Made by a program: the position numbers and the translations under genes
Part shown: positions 22,305 through 27,813 of the stretch, piece by piece
Layout of the letters: each line of letters opens with the position of its first letter
Numbering within the stretch: the stretch's first letter is position 1
From: a virus
Direction: 5' to 3' (one strand)
DNA: 29,468 bases
IMG/VR virus record: IMGVR_UViG_3300024259_000116
Span: 1-29,468 of that record
The notes under the pieces: model-generated
What the model was told of the DNA's origin: nothing
Database searches by the model: none
What the model saw: the letters and a program-made list of their open reading frames with translations, nothing else

Positions 22305-23287
22305 GCCTCATCCCCTTTGTTACTTGCGTTATCTCTCACATGTTCCCATATACCCTGAACACGCTCCCACTTCATATCCATATCACCATAGACAGTGTTT
22401 ATTACTACAGGAAGATTATCCTCACCACCTGTAAGCTCTGCCAAGTAAACCCAAACCCATCTCATAACCTCAGCCCTACGCTTCACATCAAGGCTCTTTA
22501 AGAACTCTTGAACTTCTACTATCTTAGCCTTGCTAAACAGGTACTTCACATTAGCAATGTCTGTCCTGATAATCCTACTCACGCCCTCACCAAACATCTG
22601 CTTGAGTCTTTCCTCGACCTTGTCAGGGAACGGAATAGCTGTGCCGTATTTCTTCCTGACACTATGGATGGCATTTTTACATTGCTCATCCGTATACCTC
22701 TCCATAACGCTCAAGTAGTCCTTAACCTGCGATGTATTTAAGTCCTCGTTGTAGTGAGAGCCAAGACTCACTATTAGTCCAGTCTTAAACTTCTCGTCCA
22801 GTAACTCCATATCCGTATCAATAGCCTCTACTAAAGACTCAATGCTCCACCCTCCCTCTGGTCTGTCAATCACTTCGTTAATCTTGCGTAGCTTTCTGGT
22901 GTGCTTGTTCTGCATCCTTGCGTTAGCAGAAGCCTCTGCGTAGTCTGGATACTTCTCTAGGATACTATCAGGAGGGTCGAATACTTTAGACTTAGAAAAG
23001 TAATTTAGCCCCTGATGCTCAAACCAGTTTGGCGAGAAGTAGTGATCGGTGTTGTAGCGAACAACCAAGTCAACAGTAAGCAACTCTCTGAGTGCTTTCT
23101 TTAATCTATCAAGTTCGTAGTTCCCCCAAGGATGCAGTTTCATTTTGAACTCAGACTCAGTAGCCTTAACTTTACCATAGTCATCACTGAGTGTTATGAT
23201 GCCAAAGAATAGCAACTGTGCATCTATTGATAGCGGTGCAAATCTTTCATCTTGCCATATACCGGGGTCAATTAGTCTAGGTCGCAT
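22301..23287 (-). CDS. Replication-initiation type protein with winged helix
   Basis: 328 residues. The start (MRPRLIDPGIWQDERFAPLS) and the next 90 residues match the winged-helix N-terminus of phage replication proteins of the DnaD/O type, where LSDDYGKVKATESEFK is the recognition part. The C-terminal half is helical, with LMVRWVWVYLAEL-like and KWERVQGIWEHVRD segments that could bind a helicase or loader. No Walker A motif is visible, so it is not an ATPase. It lies upstream of SSB, as replication genes do. ATG at 23287. Confidence 0.7.
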   Translation of the reverse strand: MRPRLIDPGIWQDERFAPLSIDAQLLFFGIITLSDDYGKVKATESEFKMKLHPWGNYELDRLKKALRELLTVDLVVRYNTDHYFSPNWFEHQGLNYFSKSKVFDPPDSILEKYPDYAEASANARMQNKHTRKLRKINEVIDRPEGGWSIESLVEAIDTDMELLDEKFKTGLIVSLGSHYNEDLNTSQVKDYLSVMERYTDEQCKNAIHSVRKKYGTAIPFPDKVEERLKQMFGEGVSRIIRTDIANVKYLFSKAKIVEVQEFLKSLDVKRRAEVMRWVWVYLAELTGGEDNLPVVINTVYGDMDMKWERVQGIWEHVRDNASNKGDEA

Positions 23288-23397
23288 TCATCCCCCTTTC
23301 CAAGTAGGCAGAACAGTAGTAATGAGTTTATTGGAGCGAAAGGGGTAACTCCCTCATTATCCACTGCCCTGCCTGTGTATGTTTGATGCCCTTTCAT
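23272..23397 (-). CDS. Possible leader peptide overlapping the replication gene
   Basis: 41 residues from the ATG at 23397 with AAGGGG a few bases upstream. It reads MKGHQTYTGRAVDNEGVTPF and then a hydrophobic SLLLFCLLG, and ends inside the start of the replication gene in another frame. It could couple translation of that gene, or be chance. No homology recognised. Confidence 0.3.
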   Translation of the reverse strand: MKGHQTYTGRAVDNEGVTPFAPINSLLLFCLLGKGDECDLD

Positions 23398-23416
23398 CGT
23401 TCCCCTTGTAGGAAAG

Positions 23417-23473
23417 ACAGTCTGGTTGCCAGTACTCCGTTACTGTAGCCTCCATGCAACGCACCCAGACTGC
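23417..23473. promoter_or_regulatory. Imperfect inverted repeat upstream of the replication gene
   Basis: CAGTCTGG (23418-23425) and CCAGACTG (23465-23472) are perfect arms; extension to 13 bases costs two mismatches. The loop is about 39 bases. It sits in the 194-base gap between the 61-residue gene and the replication protein, which otherwise holds only the possible leader peptide. It may be an RNA hairpin in the replication leader or an initiator-binding site. Confidence 0.4.
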
Positions 23474-23481
23474 CTAGTTAG

Positions 23482-23667
23482 TTATTTCTCTGCGGATTTC
23501 CGCTCCATTGCCAACCTGATAATTTGTAGCTCTGCCTCAATCCTGATAGCTTGCGCCTCATTTAGCTCACCGTTCATATTTAATAACACCGCAGTAGCCT
23601 CAATCTCATCGTGCATTTTCTGTAGTTGCTCAAGAGTCGCATCGGATAGTTTTCCTGATACATTCAT
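23482..23667 (-). CDS. Small coiled-coil protein
   Basis: 61 residues, almost entirely helical and charged (LSDATLEQLQKMHDEIEATA, then IRIEAELQIIRLAMERKS). The overlap with the preceding gene is 38 bases. A dimerising accessory protein is likely; no family recognised. It is the last of a run of small overlapping genes driven by the promoter at 24,950. Confidence 0.6.
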   Translation of the reverse strand: MNVSGKLSDATLEQLQKMHDEIEATAVLLNMNGELNEAQAIRIEAELQIIRLAMERKSAEK

Positions 23668-23887
23668 TTAACTTTCCCTCCTTGAGTGATTTCAGGTGTT
23701 TATCAATAGCCTCTGTGTCGTCCAAGAAACAGATAAGATTATTTTTGAACCCAGTGTTAATCACTACTGCAGTTCCACCGTTGCTAAAAAACTTAACATG
23801 AAAAGTTACATAGCGGTCGCGTTTTGTCCTATGCTCATCCAGTGCCTCAACAATCCCAGCTAATGTTTCCATGTGCCTTTGCTTCAT
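23630..23887 (-). CDS. Hypothetical small protein
   Basis: 85 residues from the ATG at 23887, which overlaps the upstream TGA (ATGA). ATG 23872 is an alternative with AAAGG closer to it. The N-terminal helix (METLAGIVEALDEHR) leads to a beta strand pair (VTFHVKFFSNGGTAVVINT) and a helical end. The two-layer fold looks like a small phage inhibitor or nucleotide-binding protein, but no motif supports either. Confidence 0.55.
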   Translation of the reverse strand: MKQRHMETLAGIVEALDEHRTKRDRYVTFHVKFFSNGGTAVVINTGFKNNLICFLDDTEAIDKHLKSLKEGKLNECIRKTIRCDS

Positions 23888-24102
23888 TCTCCACAGCCCC
23901 ACTCGTAAGCCAGCTCATCAATGTAGTCAGAGTACTTAGCGTTCAGCATTTCAAGTGAGTCCTCGTTCAAGTCAGAGCCATCATCATCAAACTCAGCCTC
24001 GTCTACATAGCCTATTACGAAGTTGCCGTCTCGCTCCTCCTCGTAGATGATAACATGTGATATAGTTCTGCCGTAAAGCATCATTGGATTTTTAAGTTTC
24101 AT
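23884..24102 (-). CDS. Acidic hypothetical protein
   Basis: 72 residues from the ATG at 24102, with GGAGG seven bases upstream; a GTG three bases earlier is also in frame. Very acidic (EAEFDDDGSDLNEDSLEMLN), which fits DNA-mimic or anti-restriction type proteins, though no such motif is shown. The C-terminus CGE overlaps the next gene. TGATG links it to the upstream gene. Confidence 0.6.
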   Translation of the reverse strand: MKLKNPMMLYGRTISHVIIYEEERDGNFVIGYVDEAEFDDDGSDLNEDSLEMLNAKYSDYIDELAYEWGCGE

Positions 24103-24305
24103 CACTCATCCTCCAATACTTCTAGCTGGATTACATCTAGTGCGTTTGCCTTAACGACTCCCATAATACTAGCATCTGTTCGCTTTAATCCACCCTCATG
24201 CTTACGCCACTTTTTCAACCATTGCTCCTCAGTGCCGACATACACACCATCAGTAAATACTTCCTGCCCCATAAGTATCATGTGTGTTAGTTCTGCTTTA
24301 TTCAT
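24102..24305 (-). CDS. Hypothetical small protein
   Basis: 67 residues, ATG 24305 with AAGGAGG eight bases upstream. EVFTDGVYVGTEEQWLKKWR suggests a beta strand followed by a basic helix, and the end (VIQLEVLEDE) is acidic. No family recognised. It sits in the small-gene run between the promoter and the replication protein. Confidence 0.6.
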   Translation of the reverse strand: MNKAELTHMILMGQEVFTDGVYVGTEEQWLKKWRKHEGGLKRTDASIMGVVKANALDVIQLEVLEDE

Positions 24306-24316
24306 TACTCGCCTCC

Positions 24317-24556
24317 TTAGAAATCAGGGTAATTCTTAATGTGCTCACGATACTGTTCAACTGCCTCCATAATTGTTGATGCAAGTTTATTAGCATCATC
24401 GTAAGTACTCACCATGTCAAGGTTGGTACAGGCTTCGTTGATGACCCTTTGAATTGACCGTACCAAAGTAGTACCTGACTCATCAAGTACGCCGTTGCTC
24501 CAGTCAGATACATATCCCTCGTAGCCTGGAATCTGTGTTTGTCTTCGTTTAGCCAT
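24317..24556 (-). CDS. Hypothetical small helical protein
   Basis: 79 residues from the ATG at 24556, which has GGAGG six bases upstream; an earlier in-frame ATG at 24613 lies within the preceding gene and lacks a ribosome site. It begins MAKRRQTQIPGYEGYVSDWS, and the rest is helical (DDANKLASTIMEAVEQYREH). It overlaps the preceding stop by eight bases, hence coupled. Function unknown. Confidence 0.6.
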   Translation of the reverse strand: MAKRRQTQIPGYEGYVSDWSNGVLDESGTTLVRSIQRVINEACTNLDMVSTYDDANKLASTIMEAVEQYREHIKNYPDF

Positions 24557-24893
24557 TGGCTTCCTCCACTCTGCGTTGAACTTCAGCGTCCCATGCGTTA
24601 CATACACACACAATGCGTCTTAAAGTTACATTAACAAGCCATGACTTTATAATAGGCATCGGGTCTAATGGTTTACCCTCGCACTCAAGCTCCATTATGT
24701 TGTGAAGGCAATAGTCTTCCTCGACAGCTAATACTATGTCTGCAAAGTCACTGTAAAAATCATCGTTCTTGTTCTCTAGCCGTTCGTCCCACCAATCATA
24801 GAACGCGCCATGATTTTCCGTCATAGACTCAAGCTTTCTCTGCTTGTCTTCCTGCCGTTGTAAGTGCTTGTGTGTTTCTTGTTCTATACCCAT
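24549..24893 (-). CDS. Hypothetical acidic helical protein, first gene of the early run
   Basis: 114 residues, almost wholly helical, with a charged N-terminus (ETHKHLQRQEDKQRKLESMT) and a middle ENKNDDFYSDFADIVLAVEE. Cysteines at VCVCNAWD may bind metal. It is the first gene after the consensus promoter at 24,947-24,975, with about 50 bases of leader. Unknown function. Confidence 0.65.
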   Translation of the reverse strand: MGIEQETHKHLQRQEDKQRKLESMTENHGAFYDWWDERLENKNDDFYSDFADIVLAVEEDYCLHNIMELECEGKPLDPMPIIKSWLVNVTLRRIVCVCNAWDAEVQRRVEEANG

Positions 24894-24915
24894 GATTTTC
24901 CCTTTCTTTGAGTGT

Positions 24916-24938
24916 GGGGCTGAGATTATCTCAACCCC
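24916..24938. promoter_or_regulatory. Palindrome just downstream of the promoter start
   Basis: GGGG (24916-24919) and TGAGA (24921-24925) mirror TCTCA (24929-24933) and CCCC (24935-24938), with one unpaired position on each side and a 3-base centre. It covers the expected +2 to +24 of the leftward transcript. It suits an operator that blocks elongation, or an RNA hairpin in the leader. Confidence 0.5.
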
Positions 24939-24946
24939 TGTGATGT

Positions 24947-24975
24947 AGTATAACCTATGTTTATAACCCTGTCAA
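24947..24975 (-). promoter_or_regulatory. Consensus sigma70 promoter, leftward
   Basis: On the minus strand: TTGACA (-35, bases 24975-24970), exactly 17 bases, then TATACT (-10, bases 24952-24947). Both boxes match or nearly match the Escherichia coli sigma70 consensus. It fires into the 114-residue gene and the run of small early genes beyond. The -35 box lies inside a 30-base palindrome, so repression by a dimeric DNA-binding protein is likely. Confidence 0.85.
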
Positions 24976-24989
24976 GACAGAGTTATAAA
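24960..24989. promoter_or_regulatory. 30-bp operator-like palindrome over the -35 box
   Basis: TTTATAAC (24960-24967) mirrors GTTATAAA (24982-24989), and CTGTC (24969-24973) mirrors GACAG (24976-24980), around AA. Only one pair (C/A) breaks the symmetry. It overlaps the -35 TTGACA and ends directly at the stop of the HTH gene, whose product is the obvious candidate ligand. A terminator role is less likely: the stem is AT-rich and no T-run follows. Confidence 0.65.
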
Positions 24990-25268
24990 TTATTTACTTT
25001 TGTCAACCTGTACCAACTCAAACCTAGGAATTACAATCCCTTGCTTCTCCCAGAACCTTATCAGCTTCTTGACCGTCTCCAAGTGTGGTGTCCCTACATG
25101 CTCCTCAAGGTGCTGAATCGTAGGTCGTGAGATTTTGATTTGAATCGCAAGCTCACTCCTGCTTAGACCAGACCTCTCTCTGATGTCTATCCAGTCGGTA
25201 GACATGTACCTCAAGTAATCAGGTTCAAGCAGTCTGTTCCTCTTGGCGTGGTAATTTGGCTTACCCAT
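24990..25268 (-). CDS. XRE-type helix-turn-helix regulator
   Basis: 92 residues from the ATG at 25268, which overlaps the Erf stop (TAATG). Residues about 27-62 form the helix-turn-helix (IRERSGLSRSELAIQIKISR, then PTIQHLEEH); TPHLETVKKLIRFW is the usual dimerising helix. A basic N-terminal arm (KPNYHAKRNR) may contact the minor groove. It lies upstream of, and next to, a promoter with two palindromes, so it probably represses the early run and is co-transcribed with Erf. Size is near the lower end for Cro/CI-like proteins. Confidence 0.75.
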   Translation of the reverse strand: MGKPNYHAKRNRLLEPDYLRYMSTDWIDIRERSGLSRSELAIQIKISRPTIQHLEEHVGTPHLETVKKLIRFWEKQGIVIPRFELVQVDKSK

Positions 25269-25939
25269 TACTTTTCCTCCAACTGCAAAATCATCTTGCA
25301 TCTTGAACACTCGGCTATCATTTCGTCTAACCAATGTTCTGCTCTTGCTTGGTCGCTATGCTTTTTGTAAATGTTGCCAATATGCACAGTAGATTTGGAC
25401 TCCTTGATTTTTCCCAGTATTTCCTCTTTAGTAGCCTTGTCATCCTCTGGTGTGATGGTTGGCATTTCAGCTTCTTGTTGTGCAGGTTCAGGTGCTTTCT
25501 TTGGTTTTGGTTTTGGTGCAGGCTTGGTTGCCTTCGACTCGTTGTTATACTCGTCTGTGTCTGCGTCCTTAGTGTCATCTAGTAGGAACATTCCGTTGGC
25601 TGCGTACTTGCGAGCGTAGGAACTTGCCGTTCCTGTTATTTGACTATCGTCCATTCCTTTCCTGTCCTCCGTCTCCCTTGCACACGCGGTAACCTGGACA
25701 GCCTCGCCTGAGAGCGTCAAGGTTAGCTCTGCTTCGACATAGTACCTGTCGCCTATGTGTCTGATTGAGTCAGATGCAGTGAGCGTACAGTCACCCAGCA
25801 ATGGCTTGACAGCCTTGCAGATGTCCTCAAAGTTTCGATACATATACTTGCCAAAGTTATTTCTCTGGTCTTTTGGGACATGAAGTCCCTGTTGGATTCT
25901 TGCCAGTTCTGAGTGAACTGTTTTCTTAGCTGTTGTCAT
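25268..25939 (-). CDS. erf: Erf-family single-strand annealing protein
   Basis: 223 residues. Residues about 1-140 form the ERF domain: RNNFGKYMYRNFEDICKAVK, LTLTLSGEAVQVTACARE, and SSYARKYAANGMFLLDDTKD with the usual DDTKDAD end. A long Pro/Lys/Ala/Glu linker (about 138-165) joins a helical C-terminal part with two cysteines. It anneals homologous single strands during phage recombination and genome circularisation. Together with SSB and RuvC it makes the recombination set. ATG 25939 overlaps the upstream stop (TAATG). Confidence 0.93.
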   Translation of the reverse strand: MTTAKKTVHSELARIQQGLHVPKDQRNNFGKYMYRNFEDICKAVKPLLGDCTLTASDSIRHIGDRYYVEAELTLTLSGEAVQVTACARETEDRKGMDDSQITGTASSYARKYAANGMFLLDDTKDADTDEYNNESKATKPAPKPKPKKAPEPAQQEAEMPTITPEDDKATKEEILGKIKESKSTVHIGNIYKKHSDQARAEHWLDEMIAECSRCKMILQLEEK

Positions 25940-26022
25940 TACCTACCGTCCTTTGCATTTGGAAATTCCTTGAATACATCATCAAATAAAACGCCATCAG
26001 TTTCTCGCCCGTCAACGCTCAT
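25939..26022 (-). CDS. Mini-gene upstream of Erf
   Basis: 27 residues (MSVDGRETDGVLFDDVFKEF start). The ATG at 26022 has AGGAGG seven bases upstream, and its TAA overlaps the Erf ATG, so it is coupled to Erf and may serve mainly to load ribosomes. No function known. Confidence 0.5.
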   Translation of the reverse strand: MSVDGRETDGVLFDDVFKEFPNAKDGR

Positions 26023-26054
26023 TCTCTTTCCTCCTGTTAAGTCCTGTTATGCTT

Positions 26055-26123
26055 CTATAGGCTTGTTAAACGCCACAAATCCAGCTTGTCCGGTAGCTTG
26101 TCCGGTGATTTTTTGTCATTCAT
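26055..26123 (-). CDS. Possible mini-gene with tandem repeat
   Basis: 22 residues (MNDKKSPDKLPDKLDLWRLT and stop). It contains a 12-base tandem duplication (26083-26094 and 26095-26106) giving PDKLPDKL. AAGGA lies five to six bases before the ATG. Translation is uncertain. Confidence 0.35.
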   Translation of the reverse strand: MNDKKSPDKLPDKLDLWRLTSL

Positions 26124-26149
26124 TATTTTCCTTCTTTCTGTCCTGTAAA

Positions 26150-26367
26150 TTAAACTCCAAGCCTCTCTCTCAATGCTTCAGGTAGATGCTCAATAGAGTA
26201 TACCGTGTAGCTACCTTTAGTCAAATCTTTACTGACAAAGTTTCTTTTTGTTTTAGCAAACACCACCCCATCTTTCTCCAGATTATCATCACATTCCTCC
26301 GTTCATGTTTACCCCATCGACACAACTTATTTATATGTCGATATTTCCCCAGCATATCATCGCTCAT
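26150..26367 (-). pseudogene. Small basic protein gene, apparently frameshifted
   Basis: From the ATG at 26367 one frame reads MSDDMLGKYRHINKLCRWGK. The -1 frame then continues TEECDDNLEKDGVVFAKTKR and ends SIEHLPEALRERLGV at 26150. Joined near 26304 they form a sensible single protein of about 71 residues. Without the join, a GTG at 26266 could start a 38-residue product with GGAG nine bases upstream. Either a one-base loss, an assembly error, or a programmed shift. Confidence 0.4.
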
Positions 26368-26428
26368 ATTTTCCCCGCTTTTTTCAGAAACAGCCTTATA
26401 GTGAAATAATCCCCACTACTTTACTATT

Positions 26429-26524
26429 TCAGCCTTGCATAATCTCTATCTTGCACACTGCTAGTGCCAGCGTAACCGCCAACAGAATTATAAAAGCAAT
26501 GCTTTTTAGTGTTCGCATGTTCAT
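26429..26524 (-). CDS. Small membrane/exported mini-protein
   Basis: 31 residues from the ATG at 26524, with AGGGG six bases upstream. MNMRTLKSIAF leads to a hydrophobic IILLAVTLALAVC, with a cysteine at the edge that resembles a weak lipobox, and a charged end KIEIMQG. Possibly an inner-membrane peptide. Function unknown. Confidence 0.5.
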   Translation of the reverse strand: MNMRTLKSIAFIILLAVTLALAVCKIEIMQG

Positions 26525-26574
26525 GATTTACCCCTTCCGTTATTGGTGCGCCTGGTAGGGTTTAGTTGTTGCTT

Positions 26575-26685
26575 TCATTGTCCATTACCTCCAGTTTTTA
26601 CCAGAAAATCCTTATTATACCTTCGTACCGTTAGAAAATCCTTATTATACCTTCGTCTCCAAAAACAATCCGGTCTACTGTTCAT
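26575..26685 (-). CDS. Mini-gene with in-frame 30-base tandem repeat
   Basis: 36 residues from the ATG at 26685, coupled to the preceding mini-gene by TAATG. A 30-base repeat gives RRYNKDFLTV and then RRYNKDFLV. The repeat DNA is related to the leader repeats at 27.4 and 29.4 kb, so this reading could be a by-product of a noncoding repeat. Very basic. Followed by GGAGGT and further tiny frames that are probably not genes. Confidence 0.4.
   Translation of the reverse strand: MNSRPDCFWRRRYNKDFLTVRRYNKDFLVKTGGNGQ
26590..26660. repeat. Diverged leader repeat with tandem TATAAT-containing units
   Basis: On the minus strand two copies of CGAAGGTATAATAAGGATTT, 30 bases apart, are followed by a CTGGTAAAAACTGGAGGT end. 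This parallels the AAGGCGTAATAAGGCGTTTT and CTGGGAAAA-ACTGGAGGT leaders at 27.4, 29.0 and 29.4 kb. Each unit contains a perfect -10 hexamer TATAAT. Likely a duplicated promoter/ribosome-site leader. Confidence 0.6.
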
Positions 26686-26783
26686 TATAGCCAACCTTCC
26701 GTTATTGCCAGCATTGCCAGCAAGGTTAATATCATTGCTACCTGCGCAGTCACTAGCTTGTGGTTATAAATTGTGTTATTCAT
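26685..26783 (-). CDS. Single-pass membrane mini-protein
   Basis: 32 residues (MNNTIYNHKLVTAQVA, then the hydrophobic MILTLLAMLAI, ending TEGWL). AAGGTGG precedes the ATG, and the first codons overlap the preceding gene by eight bases. The last codons plus the next ATG (GAAGGTTGGCTATAATG) recur at 27,707, marking a duplicated junction. Function unknown. Confidence 0.5.
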   Translation of the reverse strand: MNNTIYNHKLVTAQVAMILTLLAMLAITEGWL

Positions 26784-26877
26784 TACTACCACCTTCTAAG
26801 AATGCGCTGCCAGTCTCCAACAATCGCTCCTGTTCGGCAGTTAATACCAGTCCATTTTTAGTAATTGTCGCTTCCAT
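26776..26877 (-). CDS. Mini-gene, helical product
   Basis: 33 residues (MEATITKNGLVLTAEQERLL, ending FLEGGSNE). ATG 26877 has GGAGG eight bases upstream. The end overlaps the next mini-gene by eight bases. A hairpin-forming leader (CCGGA and TCCGG arms at about 26903-26935) lies before it. Function unknown. Confidence 0.5.
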   Translation of the reverse strand: MEATITKNGLVLTAEQERLLETGSAFLEGGSNE

Positions 26878-26948
26878 TCTCTCAACCTCCATCTTGAGTG
26901 TACCGGATGTTCTCTTCAGAGTCACCACGTCCGGCTATTATGTGACTG

Positions 26949-26968
26949 ACAGGGGCGTTTGCCCCTGT
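26949..26968. terminator. Perfect hairpin after the 56-residue gene
   Basis: ACAGGGGC (26949-26956) pairs perfectly with GCCCCTGT (26961-26968) around GTTT. It starts six bases beyond the stop of the leftward gene. A short T-run (TT before CG) follows only in the rightward sense, so leftward termination would be imperfect. A strong terminator-like stem-loop in either case. Confidence 0.6.
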
Positions 26969-26973
26969 TTCGA

Positions 26974-27144
26974 TTACTGCACCTGATCGCTTATTAAAAT
27001 GGTTACCTGATCAAGATATTCCTGTACGGCAATCTTACCATCAAGATCGATATAACTAAGTTCCGTTTCTAGTCTCATTGTACCAGTCACGGGCTTTTCC
27101 GGGTCAATCTTTTCAAGTTTACGGATTAAGTCTTTTACTTTCAT
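26974..27144 (-). CDS. Small phage protein, paralogue of the next gene
   Basis: 56 residues (MKVKDLIRKLEKIDPEKPVT start). The N-terminal helix plus 'DPEKPV' turn and strand-rich remainder (MRLETELSYIDLDGKIAVQE) match small phage proteins of the MKVKDLIEKL type. The ATG at 27144 has AAAGGAG seven bases upstream. The neighbouring 62-residue gene has the same helix-then-strands layout and similar ribosome-site surroundings (GGAGATAGA-ATG), suggesting duplication. Confidence 0.65.
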   Translation of the reverse strand: MKVKDLIRKLEKIDPEKPVTGTMRLETELSYIDLDGKIAVQEYLDQVTILISDQVQ

Positions 27145-27199
27145 TCTATCTCCTTTATTAAAGTGTTTGTGGACAACCTAAGTGATTGCCACGGTTTAA

Positions 27200-27388
27200 T
27201 TATCGCAAGTCTAACAATTCTACATCATCGATAAGTGGCAGTTCGATTTCCAACTTGCCATCACTCTTATTAAAATAGATGCTTTCTATCGGAGCTTCTG
27301 TGCCGTTTCCATCCGATGCAATGAAAGTAATAGTCTCGCTGGCGGACATTGCATCTTCAAGTTCTGCTATTAGTCTCCTGATATCCAT
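27200..27388 (-). CDS. Small phage protein, second copy of the same layout
   Basis: 62 residues from the ATG at 27388, with CTGGAGATAGA before it; a longer frame to 27436 covers the leader and is rejected. MDIRRLIAELEDAMSASETI is a helix, followed by strands (ITFIASDGNG, then SIYFNKSDGKLEIELPL) and an acidic end. Similar in plan to the 56-residue gene downstream. It is the first gene after leader repeat copy A. Confidence 0.65.
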   Translation of the reverse strand: MDIRRLIAELEDAMSASETITFIASDGNGTEAPIESIYFNKSDGKLEIELPLIDDVELLDLR

Positions 27389-27417
27389 TCTATCTCCAGT
27401 TTCAAGTGTTTGTGGTA

Positions 27418-27432
27418 TGTTCCAAAATGGAA
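27418..27432. other. Short hairpin in the leader of the 62-residue gene
   Basis: GTTCCA (27418-27423) pairs perfectly with TGGAAC (27427-27432) around AAA. It lies between leader repeat copy A and the ribosome site of the 62-residue gene, where the other repeat copies have their ribosome site directly. It may mark an insertion in this copy. Confidence 0.4.
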
Positions 27433-27441
27433 CCAACCAGA

Positions 27442-27542
27442 TTTTCCCAGATTTTCCCAGAAAACGCCTTATTACGCCTTATGGGTTATCTAGTCTGTTT
27501 CGCATATCGTTGTATAATTGTATATGCATATAGCTATACAAC
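27442..27542. repeat. 101-bp direct repeat, copy A (leader/promoter cassette)
   Basis: Identical over 101 bases to the repeat ending the window (29368-29468), 1926 bases apart. It contains two tandem 10-mers (ATTTTCCCAG), two CGCCTTA units, and a 34-base palindrome: GTTGTATA (27509-27516), TATATGCATATA (27521-27532), TATACAAC (27535-27542). On the minus strand the palindrome comes first and the AAGGCG/CTGGG part leads into a gene. Likely a promoter-operator-leader cassette for leftward genes. Confidence 0.85.
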
Positions 27543-27557
27543 TATGTTTGCATATAA

Positions 27558-27707
27558 TCAACTGCTTACATAGTAGGCTATTGCCCCAACTATCAAGTAG
27601 ATTGTTACTTGCTTCCAGGCTCTGCGCAACCTGGACCGCTTTACCTGCGCTACTTCCTTGCGCCACCACTTGGTAGGCCCTAGTTTGCTAACTGTTTTAC
27701 TATGCAT
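27558..27707 (-). CDS. Small basic membrane protein
   Basis: 49 residues from the ATG at 27707, itself part of GAAGGTTGGGTATAATG, a junction repeated at 26,685. A longer frame to 27806 would run through the hairpin cassette and is rejected. A basic N-terminal half (KWWRKEVAQVKRSRLRRAWK) is followed by a C-terminal membrane helix (VTIYLIVGAIAYYVSS). Tail-anchored topology; function unknown. Confidence 0.5.
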   Translation of the reverse strand: MHSKTVSKLGPTKWWRKEVAQVKRSRLRRAWKQVTIYLIVGAIAYYVSS

Positions 27708-27748
27708 TATACCCAACCTTCCATTGTAAACGATCTTATTTCCTATAA

Positions 27749-27806
27749 GGTACAAGCTACCATAGTAGATAGATTGTACCTTGTGGCCTCTCGATCGAAG
27801 CCACAA
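27749..27806. terminator. Two-hairpin cassette, copy 1
   Basis: GGTACAA (27749-27755) pairs with TTGTACC (27774-27780), and TTGTGGC (27781-27787) pairs with GCCACAA (27800-27806). The cassette begins eight bases after the stop of the 224-residue gene. A second version lies after the 72-residue gene (29071-29127). There is no T-run; mRNA 3'-end formation or processing is the likely role. Confidence 0.6.
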
Positions 27807-27813
27807 AAGTTGG

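Noticed and set aside
25913-26401. Two rightward open frames of 90 and 71 codons
   Set aside because: Both are antisense to mini-genes with good ribosome sites and have Cys/Ser/Phe-rich products typical of antisense reading.
26543-26986. 147-codon rightward open frame
   Set aside because: It runs against all surrounding genes, has no ribosome site, and is composed of low-complexity, Leu/Ser-rich sequence read antisense to the mini-genes and hairpin.
27501-27560. Replication origin with iterons (TGCATATA repeats and palindrome)
   Set aside because: Only a few irregular copies, and a second identical cassette lies upstream of another gene, so a regulatory role is more economical. Not excluded.
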